Source: DASZHA01 sp049644325
Lineage (GTDB): Bacteria; Chloroflexota; Dormibacteria; DASZGP01
Direction of reading: 5' to 3'
Assembly (NCBI GenBank): GCA_049644325.1
Contig: JBARRR010000013.1
Span: forward strand, 1-54,011
Length of the DNA: 54,011 nt
Part shown: piece by piece, positions 10,506 through 18,288 of the stretch
How the letters are laid out: each line of letters starts with the position of its first letter
How positions within the stretch are numbered: the stretch's first letter is position 1
Notes under the pieces: model-generated
The model's input: only the letters and a program-made list of their open reading frames with translations
Told to the model about the DNA's origin: nothing
Database searches by the model: none
Position numbers and translations under genes: made by a program

Positions 10506-11423
10506 CTAGGAGGCCTTGGCGACCCTCTTGCGGGGCTTGGCCACGGTGGCGGTGGCCGCCTTGGCGCCCGACCTACCCTTGACCACCCGCGGCTTGGATG
10601 GCGCTTCGTTGTCCTCGTCATCGTCCGATGACGCGGCCGTCGCCTTGCCTCCCTTTTTGCTCTGCTCCACCGACGCCTTCAGCGCCGCCATCAGGTCCAT
10701 GACCTTGGGCTGCGGCGCCTCAACCGCGACGATCTCCTGGCCGTCGGCCTTGGCCCGGGCCAGCTTGAGCAGGGCCTCGCGGTACTCGTCGACGTAGCGC
10801 TCGGGATCGAACTCATCGCTCAGGTTCTGGATCAGCATCTTGGCCATCTCCATCTCCCGTTTGTCGATCTTGACCTCTGCCTCCGGGAGGTTGAGCTCCT
10901 CCATCGAGCGGATCTCGTCGGGCCAGTGGAGGGAGTTCACAACCATGCCCCTGTCGTACGGACGCAGGGTCGCCATGTGCTCCCGATCCCGCAGCGCGAT
11001 CTTCCCCACCGCCACGCGGTTCATCTCCTGCAGCGAGCGCTTGAGCAGGTAGTAGGGCTTGACCCCCACCTTCTCCGGCTCCAGGTAGTAGGCCTGCTTC
11101 ATGTAGAGCTCGGCGGGGATGTCCTCGGCCTCGACGAACTCCATGATGTCGATGGTGTGGGCGCTGGGCAGGGGCATGTTGTCGAGGTCCTCGTCGTCGA
11201 TGATCACGAACTGGTCCTTGCTGATCTCGAAACCCCGCAGGACCTCCTTCCACTCCAGCACCTCGTCGGTGACGGAGCAGTGCCGCTTCATCTTGATGGG
11301 TTGCTTATGGCAGGGGCAGAGGGAGCGGAATGAAACAGACTTCGACTCGGTGGCCAGGTACAGCCTGACCGGGATCGCCACCATGCCGAAGCTGACGGCG
11401 CCTTTCCACATCGACCGGGGCAT
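10506..11423 (-). CDS. ku: Non-homologous end-joining protein Ku
   Basis: 305 residues. The bacterial Ku core runs from WKGAVSFGMVAIPVRLY to about residue 245 and includes CPCHKQPIKMKRHC, the IDIMEFV strand and YYLEPEKVGVKPYYLL. The homodimeric ring binds DNA ends and recruits LigD. A C-terminal tail of about 60 residues is rich in Lys, Ala and Asp and ends in a basic KPRKRVAKAS segment, as in Ku proteins whose tails bind DNA and stimulate ligation. The ATG at 11423 follows GAGG eight bases upstream. It leads the operon ku, ligase paralogue, ligD, J-domain gene. Confidence 0.96.
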   Translation of the reverse strand: MPRSMWKGAVSFGMVAIPVRLYLATESKSVSFRSLCPCHKQPIKMKRHCSVTDEVLEWKEVLRGFEISKDQFVIIDDEDLDNMPLPSAHTIDIMEFVEAEDIPAELYMKQAYYLEPEKVGVKPYYLLKRSLQEMNRVAVGKIALRDREHMATLRPYDRGMVVNSLHWPDEIRSMEELNLPEAEVKIDKREMEMAKMLIQNLSDEFDPERYVDEYREALLKLARAKADGQEIVAVEAPQPKVMDLMAALKASVEQSKKGGKATAASSDDDEDNEAPSKPRVVKGRSGAKAATATVAKPRKRVAKAS

Positions 11424-11469
11424 GGCTCAATCCTCGCACACGTGTTCCCGGCCAGCAAGCGCTCATGCG

Positions 11470-11724
11470 CTACTCGATTTCCTCGGCGCGCTCAGCCTCG
11501 GTCTCGGGCCCGAGGTCGCCGGCGCGAATCACGGAGACGAAGTCGATCGTCTTGTGGGTGCCGTCGCAGAAGGGCTTGGTTTCGGACTGCCCGCAGCGGC
11601 ATAGGGCCAGCCGCTCGCCCTCGGGGATCTCCCGGACCACGTTGCCTTCGATGTCGACCACGGTCACCGGACCCGGGATCCGGTTGGGGCCGTTGTCGCG
11701 GACGATCACGATCACGTCAGCCAA
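11470..11724 (-). CDS. CDGSH iron-sulfur domain protein
   Basis: 84 residues. The C-terminal half carries CRCGQSETKPFCDGTHK, the full CDGSH/mitoNEET 2Fe-2S motif with ligands C42, C44, C53 and H57. Such small proteins bind a labile cluster and act in redox sensing or cluster transfer; the exact role here is unknown. The TTG start at 11724 is supported by GGAGG eight bases upstream. The gene lies 46 bases before ku on the same strand and after a terminator, so it may be the first gene of the end-joining transcript. Confidence 0.88.
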   Translation of the reverse strand: MADVIVIVRDNGPNRIPGPVTVVDIEGNVVREIPEGERLALCRCGQSETKPFCDGTHKTIDFVSVIRAGDLGPETEAERAEEIE

Positions 11725-11738
11725 GCGATGCCCTCCAG

Positions 11739-11756
11739 GACGGCTGGGTGGCCGTC
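11739..11756 (-). promoter_or_regulatory. Inverted repeat upstream of the CDGSH gene
   Basis: GACGGC (11739-11744) and GCCGTC (11751-11756) form a perfect 6-base inverted repeat with a 6-base loop, directly before the ribosome site of the CDGSH gene. It could be an operator or a leader hairpin for the CDGSH-ku transcript. Short GC arms arise easily by chance at this base composition. Confidence 0.25.
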
Positions 11757-11775
11757 ACGCTGCCAAGCCTACGGC

Positions 11776-11809
11776 AAAGAAAAAGGGGAGCCGCGGCGCG
11801 ACTCCCCTT
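11776..11809 (-). terminator. Intrinsic terminator after the EXORDIUM-like gene
   Basis: Read on the minus strand, AAGGGGAG (complement of 11802-11809) pairs perfectly with CTCCCCTT (complement of 11783-11790), and TTTCTTT follows (complement of 11776-11782). It lies 15 bases after the stop at 11824 and separates that transcript from the CDGSH-ku group. Confidence 0.8.
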
Positions 11810-11823
11810 GGCTTTGGCTTGAC

Positions 11824-12765
11824 CTACGGGTACGAGATGACGCACCCGCCGAGCAGCCCGGCGGCGTTGCTGTACAGCGTCTGCACCGCGAAGCGGCCGG
11901 TGCCCAGGTTGATGTTCTGCGACGCCCCGGTTCCACTGTTGATCCAGGCGCACTTGTCGCCCGTCTCCTGGCCGGTCAGGTCGGTCCAGCCCGACGAGGG
12001 CTGGGGGTCGGTGACGGCCTCGGCGTACTCGTGGCCGCCCACGATGCTGACCCCGTCAAGGAGCCCGGCGCTGCCGCCGTTGACGAAGTTCTTGCCGCAG
12101 TTGGCCCCGGCGTCGGGGATGTAGGGCAGGTAGGTGAACGCCACCGGGCCCATCCCGGACGCCACCGCGCCGTGGTAGGCGCAGTAGCTCGTCTTGAACC
12201 CGGCGGTGCCCGTCCCCGTGGGGGTGGCGACGAAGTAGTCAGCATCGGCGCTGTAGCCGAAGTGCTGCGCCGCCTTCACGCCCTCGGCCGCGATCTCACC
12301 GTCGGTGGTGACCACGCCGGGGCCGCTGGTGTCGTCATTCCAGGTGCCGGCCAGCTGGCCCCCGGGGTTGGTGATAAATCCCTGGCCGGTGCCGCTGTAC
12401 TGCGTCTGGATGTTGGCCCAGCCACTGCCACCGACGCCGCCGAGGAAGCTCTTCAGGTAGTTAGCCACGCCGGCCGGGTCGTTACCGTGCCAGCCCCAGA
12501 AGACGACGAATACCTTCGGTGACCTTTGGATCGGGCCACCGCCGTACGTCATCGGACCGACGCCGGCCCCGAGGAGCGGTATGGAGATCGCCCCGCTCGT
12601 GTGCTTCACCTGCGACACCAGTGGATAGACGTGCTTGCCCCACAATGACCTGTACTGCGACCCGGCCGGCGCTCCAGCCGATGCCGAAGGTGCCACGCCA
12701 AGGGCCATGACTCCTAAGAGGCCAAGCGCGGGCATAAGACGACGCCACAAAACAGGTCGATTCAA
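11824..12765 (-). CDS. Secreted EXORDIUM/phosphate-induced-protein-like protein with HExxE motif
   Basis: 313 residues. The TTG start follows GGAGATAGGAAGG; an in-frame ATG ten codons later lacks a ribosome site. A signal peptide spans about residues 1-30 (LGLLGVMALGVAPSASA). The mature part resembles the plant EXORDIUM/PHI-1 family: PKVFVVFWGWHGN, NYLKSFLGGVGGSGWANIQTQY, then SIVGGHEYAEAVTDP, DKCAW and a C-terminal QTLYSNAAGLLGGCVISY. The HEYAE could bind a metal, and a protease activity is possible but unproven. Paired cysteines fit an extracellular protein. It has its own terminator, and a TTGACT -35-like hexamer lies at 12823-12828 on the same strand. Confidence 0.65.
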   Translation of the reverse strand: MNRPVLWRRLMPALGLLGVMALGVAPSASAGAPAGSQYRSLWGKHVYPLVSQVKHTSGAISIPLLGAGVGPMTYGGGPIQRSPKVFVVFWGWHGNDPAGVANYLKSFLGGVGGSGWANIQTQYSGTGQGFITNPGGQLAGTWNDDTSGPGVVTTDGEIAAEGVKAAQHFGYSADADYFVATPTGTGTAGFKTSYCAYHGAVASGMGPVAFTYLPYIPDAGANCGKNFVNGGSAGLLDGVSIVGGHEYAEAVTDPQPSSGWTDLTGQETGDKCAWINSGTGASQNINLGTGRFAVQTLYSNAAGLLGGCVISYP

Positions 12766-12912
12766 TTCCTTCCTATCTCCCGAGCCGCCGCAAACGACTC
12801 CCTACACAGCCGAAAACGTGACAGTCAATATACCCCCATCCGGGCAACGTCTGCCGCAAACGATCGAGCAACGAGTGCCGCTGCTCAGACCGCCGACGGG
12901 TTCGGCTGGTGC

Positions 12913-14208
12913 CTAAAGGTTGGCGGTGACCGCCTCCAGCTGGGCCGCGAACTTCCGCTGGGCCGCCTCCCTGCGGGTGGGAATGTGGTCGCGCGGCCAC
13001 GCTCCCTCGGGGGGCGTGTAGCCCTTGAGGACCTGGCGCGCGACGGTCACCCGGTGGACCTCGTCGGGACCGTCGTAGATGCGCGCCGCCCGCGCCGCTC
13101 GGTACATCCCCTCCAGCGGGATGTCGGAGCTGAAGCCGAGCGAGCCGTGGACCTGGATCGCGCGGTCGATCACGTCGAGCAGCACCTTGGCGCCAAAGAA
13201 CTTGATCATCGAGATCTCCTTGCGCGCCGAGCTGGCCCCCTCGGTGTCCATCTTCCAGGCCGCCTGCAGCGTCATCAGCCTGGCGGCCTGCATCTCCGCC
13301 GCCGAATCGGCGATCCAGTTCTGGACCGTCTGCTTGCGGGCCAACGCGCCGCCGAAGCCTTCGCGCTGCAGCGCCCGCTCGCACATCATGTCGAAAGCGC
13401 GGCGGGCCAAGCCCAGCCAGCGCATGCAGTGGTGGATGCGGCCGGGGCCAAGGCGCATCTGGGCGATGAGGAAGCCCTCGCCGCGGTTGCCCAGGAGGTT
13501 CTCCTTGGGCACCCGGCAGTTCTCGTAGAAGACCTCCGAATGACCGAAGCCGAACGGCTCCACCTCCGACGCCATGTTGGGGATGTTGCGGGCGACATTG
13601 AGCCCGGGCGCCCCCTTGGGCACGATGATCATGGACGCCCGCGCGTAGGGGTTGTCGGCCTCGGGCTCGGTGACCACCATCGCGATCAGGAAGTCCGCGA
13701 CCATGGCGTTGCTGCTGAACCACTTGTGGCCGTTGATGACCCACTCGTCGCCCTCCAGGACCGCCGTGGTCCTGAGCATGGTGGGGTCGGAGCCGGCACC
13801 GGGCGACGGCTCGGTCATGGAGAAGCTCGACCGCATGTCCCCAGCCAGCAGCGGCTTCAGCCAGGTCTCCTTCTGCTCCTCGCTGCCGTAGAGCGCCAGG
13901 ATCTCAGAGTTGCCCGAATCAGGGGCCTGGTTGCCGAAGATCGTAGGCGCCCAGAAGCTGGAGCCCTCGATCTCGTGCATCAGGCCGAGCTTGACCTGGC
14001 CGTAGCCCTGGCCGCCGTGCTCGGGAGGCAGGTGGGTTGCCCAGAGCCCGTGAGCCTTGACCTCCTCCTGGAGGGGACGGACGAGGCGCTTGAAGCCCTC
14101 GAAGTCGGTCTCGACGACCTCCAGCGGCCAGACCTCCTCGTGGACGAACTTCTCCATCCAGTCCAGCTTCTCCTGGAACTCGGGCTCGGTCGAGAAATCC
14201 CAGCTCAT
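12913..14208 (-). CDS. Acyl-CoA dehydrogenase, ACAD10/ACAD11 type
   Basis: 431 residues from the ATG at 14208, fixed by AAGGAG five bases upstream. All three acyl-CoA dehydrogenase domains are present: N-terminal helices (residues 1-120), the beta domain with MTEPSPGAGSDPT and INGHKWFSSNA, and the C-terminal helical domain. The C-terminal active-site loop reads IYDGPDEVHR, the ACAD10/11-type GPDEVH signature rather than the YEGTSEIQ of classical members. The kinase gene just upstream on the same strand encodes what is the N-terminal domain of human ACAD10/11. The likely role is processing of 4-hydroxyacyl-CoAs by phosphorylation and elimination; FAD electrons would go to EtfAB. Confidence 0.9.
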   Translation of the reverse strand: MSWDFSTEPEFQEKLDWMEKFVHEEVWPLEVVETDFEGFKRLVRPLQEEVKAHGLWATHLPPEHGGQGYGQVKLGLMHEIEGSSFWAPTIFGNQAPDSGNSEILALYGSEEQKETWLKPLLAGDMRSSFSMTEPSPGAGSDPTMLRTTAVLEGDEWVINGHKWFSSNAMVADFLIAMVVTEPEADNPYARASMIIVPKGAPGLNVARNIPNMASEVEPFGFGHSEVFYENCRVPKENLLGNRGEGFLIAQMRLGPGRIHHCMRWLGLARRAFDMMCERALQREGFGGALARKQTVQNWIADSAAEMQAARLMTLQAAWKMDTEGASSARKEISMIKFFGAKVLLDVIDRAIQVHGSLGFSSDIPLEGMYRAARAARIYDGPDEVHRVTVARQVLKGYTPPEGAWPRDHIPTRREAAQRKFAAQLEAVTANL

Positions 14209-14259
14209 AGCTCTCCTTGCTGATGCGGCGCCGGCCATCTCGCCGGCTGCCGCGCGTGT

Positions 14260-15294
14260 CTACTCAAGCAGCGCGCTCCCGTTTTCGACCAGGGCCATGA
14301 TGACGCCGGTCAGGCTTTCGTACATCACGTCAGGGCGCTTGCCCCGACGATGCAGCATCAGGTTGTAGCCGAATATGCTGGCGTACTTGTAGCAGCTCAG
14401 GGCCAGGTACCAGCGCGCCTCGTCGGGGTCGGCGCCGTAGAGGTCGATGACCTCGTCGACATCGAGCTCGATGCCGCCGCCCGGGTTGGGCGCCCCCGGC
14501 ACCTGGTTGCGCTGGGCAACGATACACAGGCAGCCGAGGTCGATCAGGGGCGCCCCGATTTCCGATATCTCCCAGTCCAAGACCGCCACCACCTCAGGCC
14601 TGCCCTCGGAATCAAGCCGGAAGAGCATGTTGCCGTAGTGGTAGTCGGCGTGGACCAGGGTGGGCGCCGGGTCGGCCGGCTTCTTCGCCGCCAGCCGCGT
14701 GCCCAGGCCGGGGGCGGCCTGGGTCAGCTCCTCGGGAGCCTTGGACATCAGCCACGCCCAGCGCATCATCTCCTCGTCCAGCGACACCGCCGGCTCGCCG
14801 CCCAGGCCCGTCTGGTCCAGCGGCACCTCCTGCAGGCGCCGCAGGGTGTCAACCGCCGCCTGGGCGATGGCGATGGGCTTGGCCTTCTTCAGGAAGGGCT
14901 CGATGCGGTCGCCCTCCACCGCCTCCATCAGGCAGAAGGGCCGGCCGTCGAGGACATCGGGGTCGTCGCAATTGGCGACGATCCTGGGCGTGGGCAGCCC
15001 CCGCTGGTTGAGCGCGGCCATGATCCGGCCCTGGCGGAGGACGTCGGCGGGACCGGCGATGCGGGCACCCGGCGGTGGCAGCCGGAGGACGTAGCGGATG
15101 TCTTCGCCGCCGTCCACGGCGTCGATGAAGTACGTGAATCCAGAGTGCCCCTCTGGGATCGGGTTCATCGCGATGAGGCTGAGCCCGGGGCTGCCGAGAT
15201 CCTGCCTCAGGTACCCCTCCAGCCGCTCACGCAGCTGGTCGAGGGGCATGGGCTCAGCCGTCGGGGAGCTCTTCGCGGGCGAGGTGTCCGACAT
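14260..15294 (-). CDS. Aminoglycoside-phosphotransferase-fold kinase, ACAD11-kinase-like
   Basis: About 344 residues. The core shows PEGHSGFTYFID (nucleotide loop), YVLRLPPPG, the Brenner-type motif LVHADYHYGNMLF with catalytic Asp and following Asn, and the metal-binding VAVLDWE. Family members that sit beside ACAD10/11-type dehydrogenases phosphorylate the hydroxyl of 4-hydroxyacyl-CoAs, so antibiotic resistance is an unlikely role. The start is uncertain: ATG at 15294 overlaps the phosphatase gene by 41 bases, while ATG at 15249 lies four bases after its stop; neither has a clear ribosome site. The dehydrogenase follows 51 bases downstream in the same operon. Confidence 0.85.
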   Translation of the reverse strand: MSDTSPAKSSPTAEPMPLDQLRERLEGYLRQDLGSPGLSLIAMNPIPEGHSGFTYFIDAVDGGEDIRYVLRLPPPGARIAGPADVLRQGRIMAALNQRGLPTPRIVANCDDPDVLDGRPFCLMEAVEGDRIEPFLKKAKPIAIAQAAVDTLRRLQEVPLDQTGLGGEPAVSLDEEMMRWAWLMSKAPEELTQAAPGLGTRLAAKKPADPAPTLVHADYHYGNMLFRLDSEGRPEVVAVLDWEISEIGAPLIDLGCLCIVAQRNQVPGAPNPGGGIELDVDEVIDLYGADPDEARWYLALSCYKYASIFGYNLMLHRRGKRPDVMYESLTGVIMALVENGSALLE

Positions 15295-15928
15295 CGCCGA
15301 TCGATTGAACCACGATGCGGTCGTCCTTGATGCGCAGGACGCTGACACTGGTGAAGTTGGGGAGCACCCGCAGCGGCCCGGAATCGAGCTTGAGCAGGAA
15401 CGAGAGGTACATGGTGATGGCGCCGGCATGGGTCACCGCCGCCACCCGCCCCCCGGGCCCGGCGGCACGCGCGATGTCGCGGATGGCGCCGTCCATGCGC
15501 TCGATGACCTCGTCCAGGGGCTCGACGAAGGGGATGTAGCCGGGTGCCGGGGGCTCCTTGTCCTCGGTCCCGTTCTCCCAGTGGGTCTTGACCTCCCGAA
15601 GGCGGGGATCGACCTCGATCGGCAGTCCCCCCGGGTCAGCGGCCAAGGCCGCGGTCTGGCGGGCGCGAAGGATCTGGCTGGACCATACCTGCGACACGCC
15701 CGAGGCCTTGAGCCGCTCCCCCAGCAGGGCGGCCTCGCGGCGGCCTTTGGGGCTGAGCGGCGGGTCGATGTTGGCGTCGTCGAGAGACACCAGCTCGGCG
15801 TAGGCGTCGCCGTGGCGCACCAGCCAGACCTCGGTCACGCCCTCGGCCTCGACCAGGAAACGCTCGTGCAGCTGGTCGAGGGCGTGGAGGAACTTCGACC
15901 GTGTGCCGGCGTCCACCGACTCGGTCAT
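15254..15928 (-). CDS. Histidine phosphatase family (phosphoglycerate-mutase-like) protein
   Basis: 224 residues from the ATG at 15928. Motifs: VWLVRHGDA with the phospho-accepting His (RHG), LSPKGRREAALLGERL, SSQILRARQTA with a phosphate-binding Arg, Glu in the central region, and VTHAGAI with the second catalytic His. It hydrolyses or transfers phosphate on a small molecule or protein; the substrate cannot be read. It is first in an operon with the ACAD11-like kinase and dehydrogenase. It might remove phosphate from stalled phospho-acyl intermediates, which is inference. The start has no obvious ribosome site. Confidence 0.85.
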   Translation of the reverse strand: MTESVDAGTRSKFLHALDQLHERFLVEAEGVTEVWLVRHGDAYAELVSLDDANIDPPLSPKGRREAALLGERLKASGVSQVWSSQILRARQTAALAADPGGLPIEVDPRLREVKTHWENGTEDKEPPAPGYIPFVEPLDEVIERMDGAIRDIARAAGPGGRVAAVTHAGAITMYLSFLLKLDSGPLRVLPNFTSVSVLRIKDDRIVVQSIGDVGHLAREELPDG

Positions 15929-15952
15929 GCGGCAGACTCGATCATTTGGCAA

Positions 15953-15961
15953 TGGTATAAA
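15953..15961 (+). promoter_or_regulatory. Extended -10 promoter for the first Ser/Thr kinase
   Basis: TGG followed by TATAAA at 15953-15961 matches the extended -10 pattern TGnTATAAT. No good -35 is seen, which is usual for extended -10 promoters. Transcription from about 15968 would leave a 53-base leader that ends in GGAGGAG at 16012-16018, just before the kinase ATG. The divergent phosphatase gene starts at 15928, so the 92-base gap must serve both. Confidence 0.55.
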
Positions 15962-16020
15962 GGGCGCCGGCATCACGAGTCGCCGGCCGCCCGGGCCAGC
16001 GCTTCGGATGTGGAGGAGCG

Positions 16021-18252
16021 ATGGCGCTGGAACCGGGCACCGAGGTCGGCCCTTACCGGGTCATCGAGCAGGTCGGCCAGGGCGGCATGGCGATGGTCTA
16101 CAAGGCCTACCAGGCCTCGCTCAGCCGCTATGTCGCCCTCAAGGTGCTGCCGCCGCGGCTGGCCGGCGACCCCGACTTCCAGACCCGCTTCCACGAGGAG
16201 GCTGTCCGAGTTGCGGCGCTGCGCCACCCCAACATCCTCACCGTCATCGACTACGGCGAAGCCGGCGGCATCACCTACATCGTCAGCGAGTTCGTCGACG
16301 GCGGAACCCTGGCCGCGCAGATGGGTACGCCACTGCCGGTGAGCTACGTGCTCGAGGTCCTCGGGCCGATCAGCTCGGCCCTGGACTACGCCCACTCGCG
16401 CAGCGTCATCCACCGCGACGTCAAGCCTTCGAATATCCTGCTGGCGCTGGACGGGCGGCCGCTGCTGACCGACTTCGGGATCGCGCGGATGGTCACCCCC
16501 GACCAGGACCAGAGCGACGCCTCCTCGCTGGTCGGGACGCCAACGTACATGGCCCCGGAACAGGGGTCGGGGAGGCCCGGCGCGGCCTCCGATATCTACT
16601 CCACCGGGGTGGTCGCCTACGAGATGCTCACCGGGCGGCCGCCCTTTGAGGCCTATACCCCAGTGGCGGTGATCCTCGCCCATCAGAACGAACCGCTGCC
16701 CCTGCCGCGGTCGATCAACCCGGAGATCGCACCGGCCGTCGAGGAGGCCCTGATCAAGTGCCTGTCGCGGAACCCGGAGGCCCGCTTCCGGACCACCGGC
16801 GCCTTCATCCGCGCCCTCGAGCATGCCGACGCCGGCAGCGCCGCCCCCGTCGTGGCGTTCACGCCGACGCCGGCGATTCCACCAGGCGCCCCCGGGCCAC
16901 CGTCACCGCCACCGCCGTCGCCGCCGGAGACCGGAGGGGCCGGGGCTGGTGGCGGCCGGGTTCGCGCCGGCCTGCCCGACGAGGGCGCCGCCGGCACCGG
17001 TGGCCGCCGGAGGTGGCTGATCATCGGCGGGGTGGCGCTCCTGGTGCTGCTGCTCCTCGGTGGCGGGGCCTACTACGTCTTCGGCCGGAACACCTCCTCG
17101 GGTGGCGGCAACGCATTCGGCATTGGCCAGACGAAGGCCTCTCCCAGTCCGTCGCCCGTGGTCCACCAGCCGCTGCTCTTCGCGGTGCTGGAGCAGAAGG
17201 CGGGCACCGGGCAGAGCTCCACGCCACAGCACGACACCGTGGCCATCGCCAACCTCAACGGCGATGCCGTGGCCAAGCAGACGTTCACAGCACGCAGCCT
17301 GCCCAACGTCGGCCCGGCGGCGCCACTGCTGCAGCCCGAGGCTCGGACCGCCGCCGGGGCGGTTTTCTACGCTGACGGCAAGGGGGTCATCCGCCGGCTG
17401 ACGCCCGACGGTTCCAACAACCAGGCGGGCAGCGTCACCGTCAGCAACAGTCAGCAGGAGCTGGCCTTCGCCGTCAGCCCCGACGGCAAGGTCATCGACG
17501 CGACCCTGCTCACCCTCCAGCCGGTGGTCCCCGCCAGCGACACCAACCCCTTCGCCGGCCCCGGCCCGGGACCGATGCACCTCGAGCTGACCCAGATCCA
17601 GGTGGGCGGCGCCAGCAAGACTCTGTCCAGCAAGGACATCCCCCAGGAGCCATTCCCGGCGCCGATCCTGCAGATGGTCGGCTGGGACAGCACCGGCGCG
17701 ATCGCCACCGCCAACACCGCGCTGGGAACGCAGAACCTCACCTTCCCGCACTGGTTCGGCCAGGCTCACCACCTTGACAACAACGGCAACTTCATATCGT
17801 CCGCCGAGTTCGGAGGCGCCGGCTGCAATGCCCAGCAGGCGCTGGCCGACGCCACCGTCCTGTGCGTCACCGACGACCGCAGCTCGGTCAGCGTTCGCAA
17901 CTCCAGCGCCCAGGTGCAGTGGAGCCTGCCCAAGCTGGCGGCCAACAGCCAGGGCTACTACGCCGCACTGTCGATGTCGCCCGACGGCAGCATGGTGGCC
18001 GTCGGCGGCGGCGCCACTGGCGGCCCCGCGGGCATCTACAAGAAGACGGGAGCCACCGTCACCTTCCCCAGCAACATGAAGAACTTCCTGCCCGAGGGCT
18101 GGCTGGACGCCGACACCGTGATCGGGACCAACGGCCAGGGCACGCCGATGGCGCCCGACCAGATGTGGCTGTTCCGGCTCAGCGCGCCAACCAAGGGCGT
18201 CGACCTCGGCTTCAAGGGCAACTTCACCGGCGTGGTGCAGCCCGCGACGTAG
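16021..18252 (+). CDS. Membrane Ser/Thr protein kinase with propeller-like ectodomain
   Basis: 743 residues. Kinase domain 1-270: glycine loop GQGGMAMVYKAY, ATP-binding K41, catalytic HRDVKPSN (131-138), DFG (151-153), MAPEQ. A Pro-rich linker (285-305) and a Gly/Arg stretch lead to one membrane helix (about 332-354). The ectodomain of roughly 390 residues holds repeated strands with SPDGK-type turns (ELAFAVSPDGKV, ALSMSPDGSMV) that suggest a beta-propeller-like sensor. There are no PASTA repeats. It belongs to the PknB group and would phosphorylate cytoplasmic targets in answer to an external cue. The start has GGAGGAG just upstream. A close kinase paralogue follows 36 bases after its stop. 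Confidence 0.93.
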   Translation: MALEPGTEVGPYRVIEQVGQGGMAMVYKAYQASLSRYVALKVLPPRLAGDPDFQTRFHEEAVRVAALRHPNILTVIDYGEAGGITYIVSEFVDGGTLAAQMGTPLPVSYVLEVLGPISSALDYAHSRSVIHRDVKPSNILLALDGRPLLTDFGIARMVTPDQDQSDASSLVGTPTYMAPEQGSGRPGAASDIYSTGVVAYEMLTGRPPFEAYTPVAVILAHQNEPLPLPRSINPEIAPAVEEALIKCLSRNPEARFRTTGAFIRALEHADAGSAAPVVAFTPTPAIPPGAPGPPSPPPPSPPETGGAGAGGGRVRAGLPDEGAAGTGGRRRWLIIGGVALLVLLLLGGGAYYVFGRNTSSGGGNAFGIGQTKASPSPSPVVHQPLLFAVLEQKAGTGQSSTPQHDTVAIANLNGDAVAKQTFTARSLPNVGPAAPLLQPEARTAAGAVFYADGKGVIRRLTPDGSNNQAGSVTVSNSQQELAFAVSPDGKVIDATLLTLQPVVPASDTNPFAGPGPGPMHLELTQIQVGGASKTLSSKDIPQEPFPAPILQMVGWDSTGAIATANTALGTQNLTFPHWFGQAHHLDNNGNFISSAEFGGAGCNAQQALADATVLCVTDDRSSVSVRNSSAQVQWSLPKLAANSQGYYAALSMSPDGSMVAVGGGATGGPAGIYKKTGATVTFPSNMKNFLPEGWLDADTVIGTNGQGTPMAPDQMWLFRLSAPTKGVDLGFKGNFTGVVQPAT

Positions 18253-18288
18253 GCAAGGCGCGTGCGCGGCCCCACAATATGGGGGCCC

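Noticed and set aside
14260..15294. Aminoglycoside resistance gene
   Set aside because: The fold is that of aminoglycoside phosphotransferases, but the operon with an ACAD10/11-type dehydrogenase indicates an acyl-CoA kinase.
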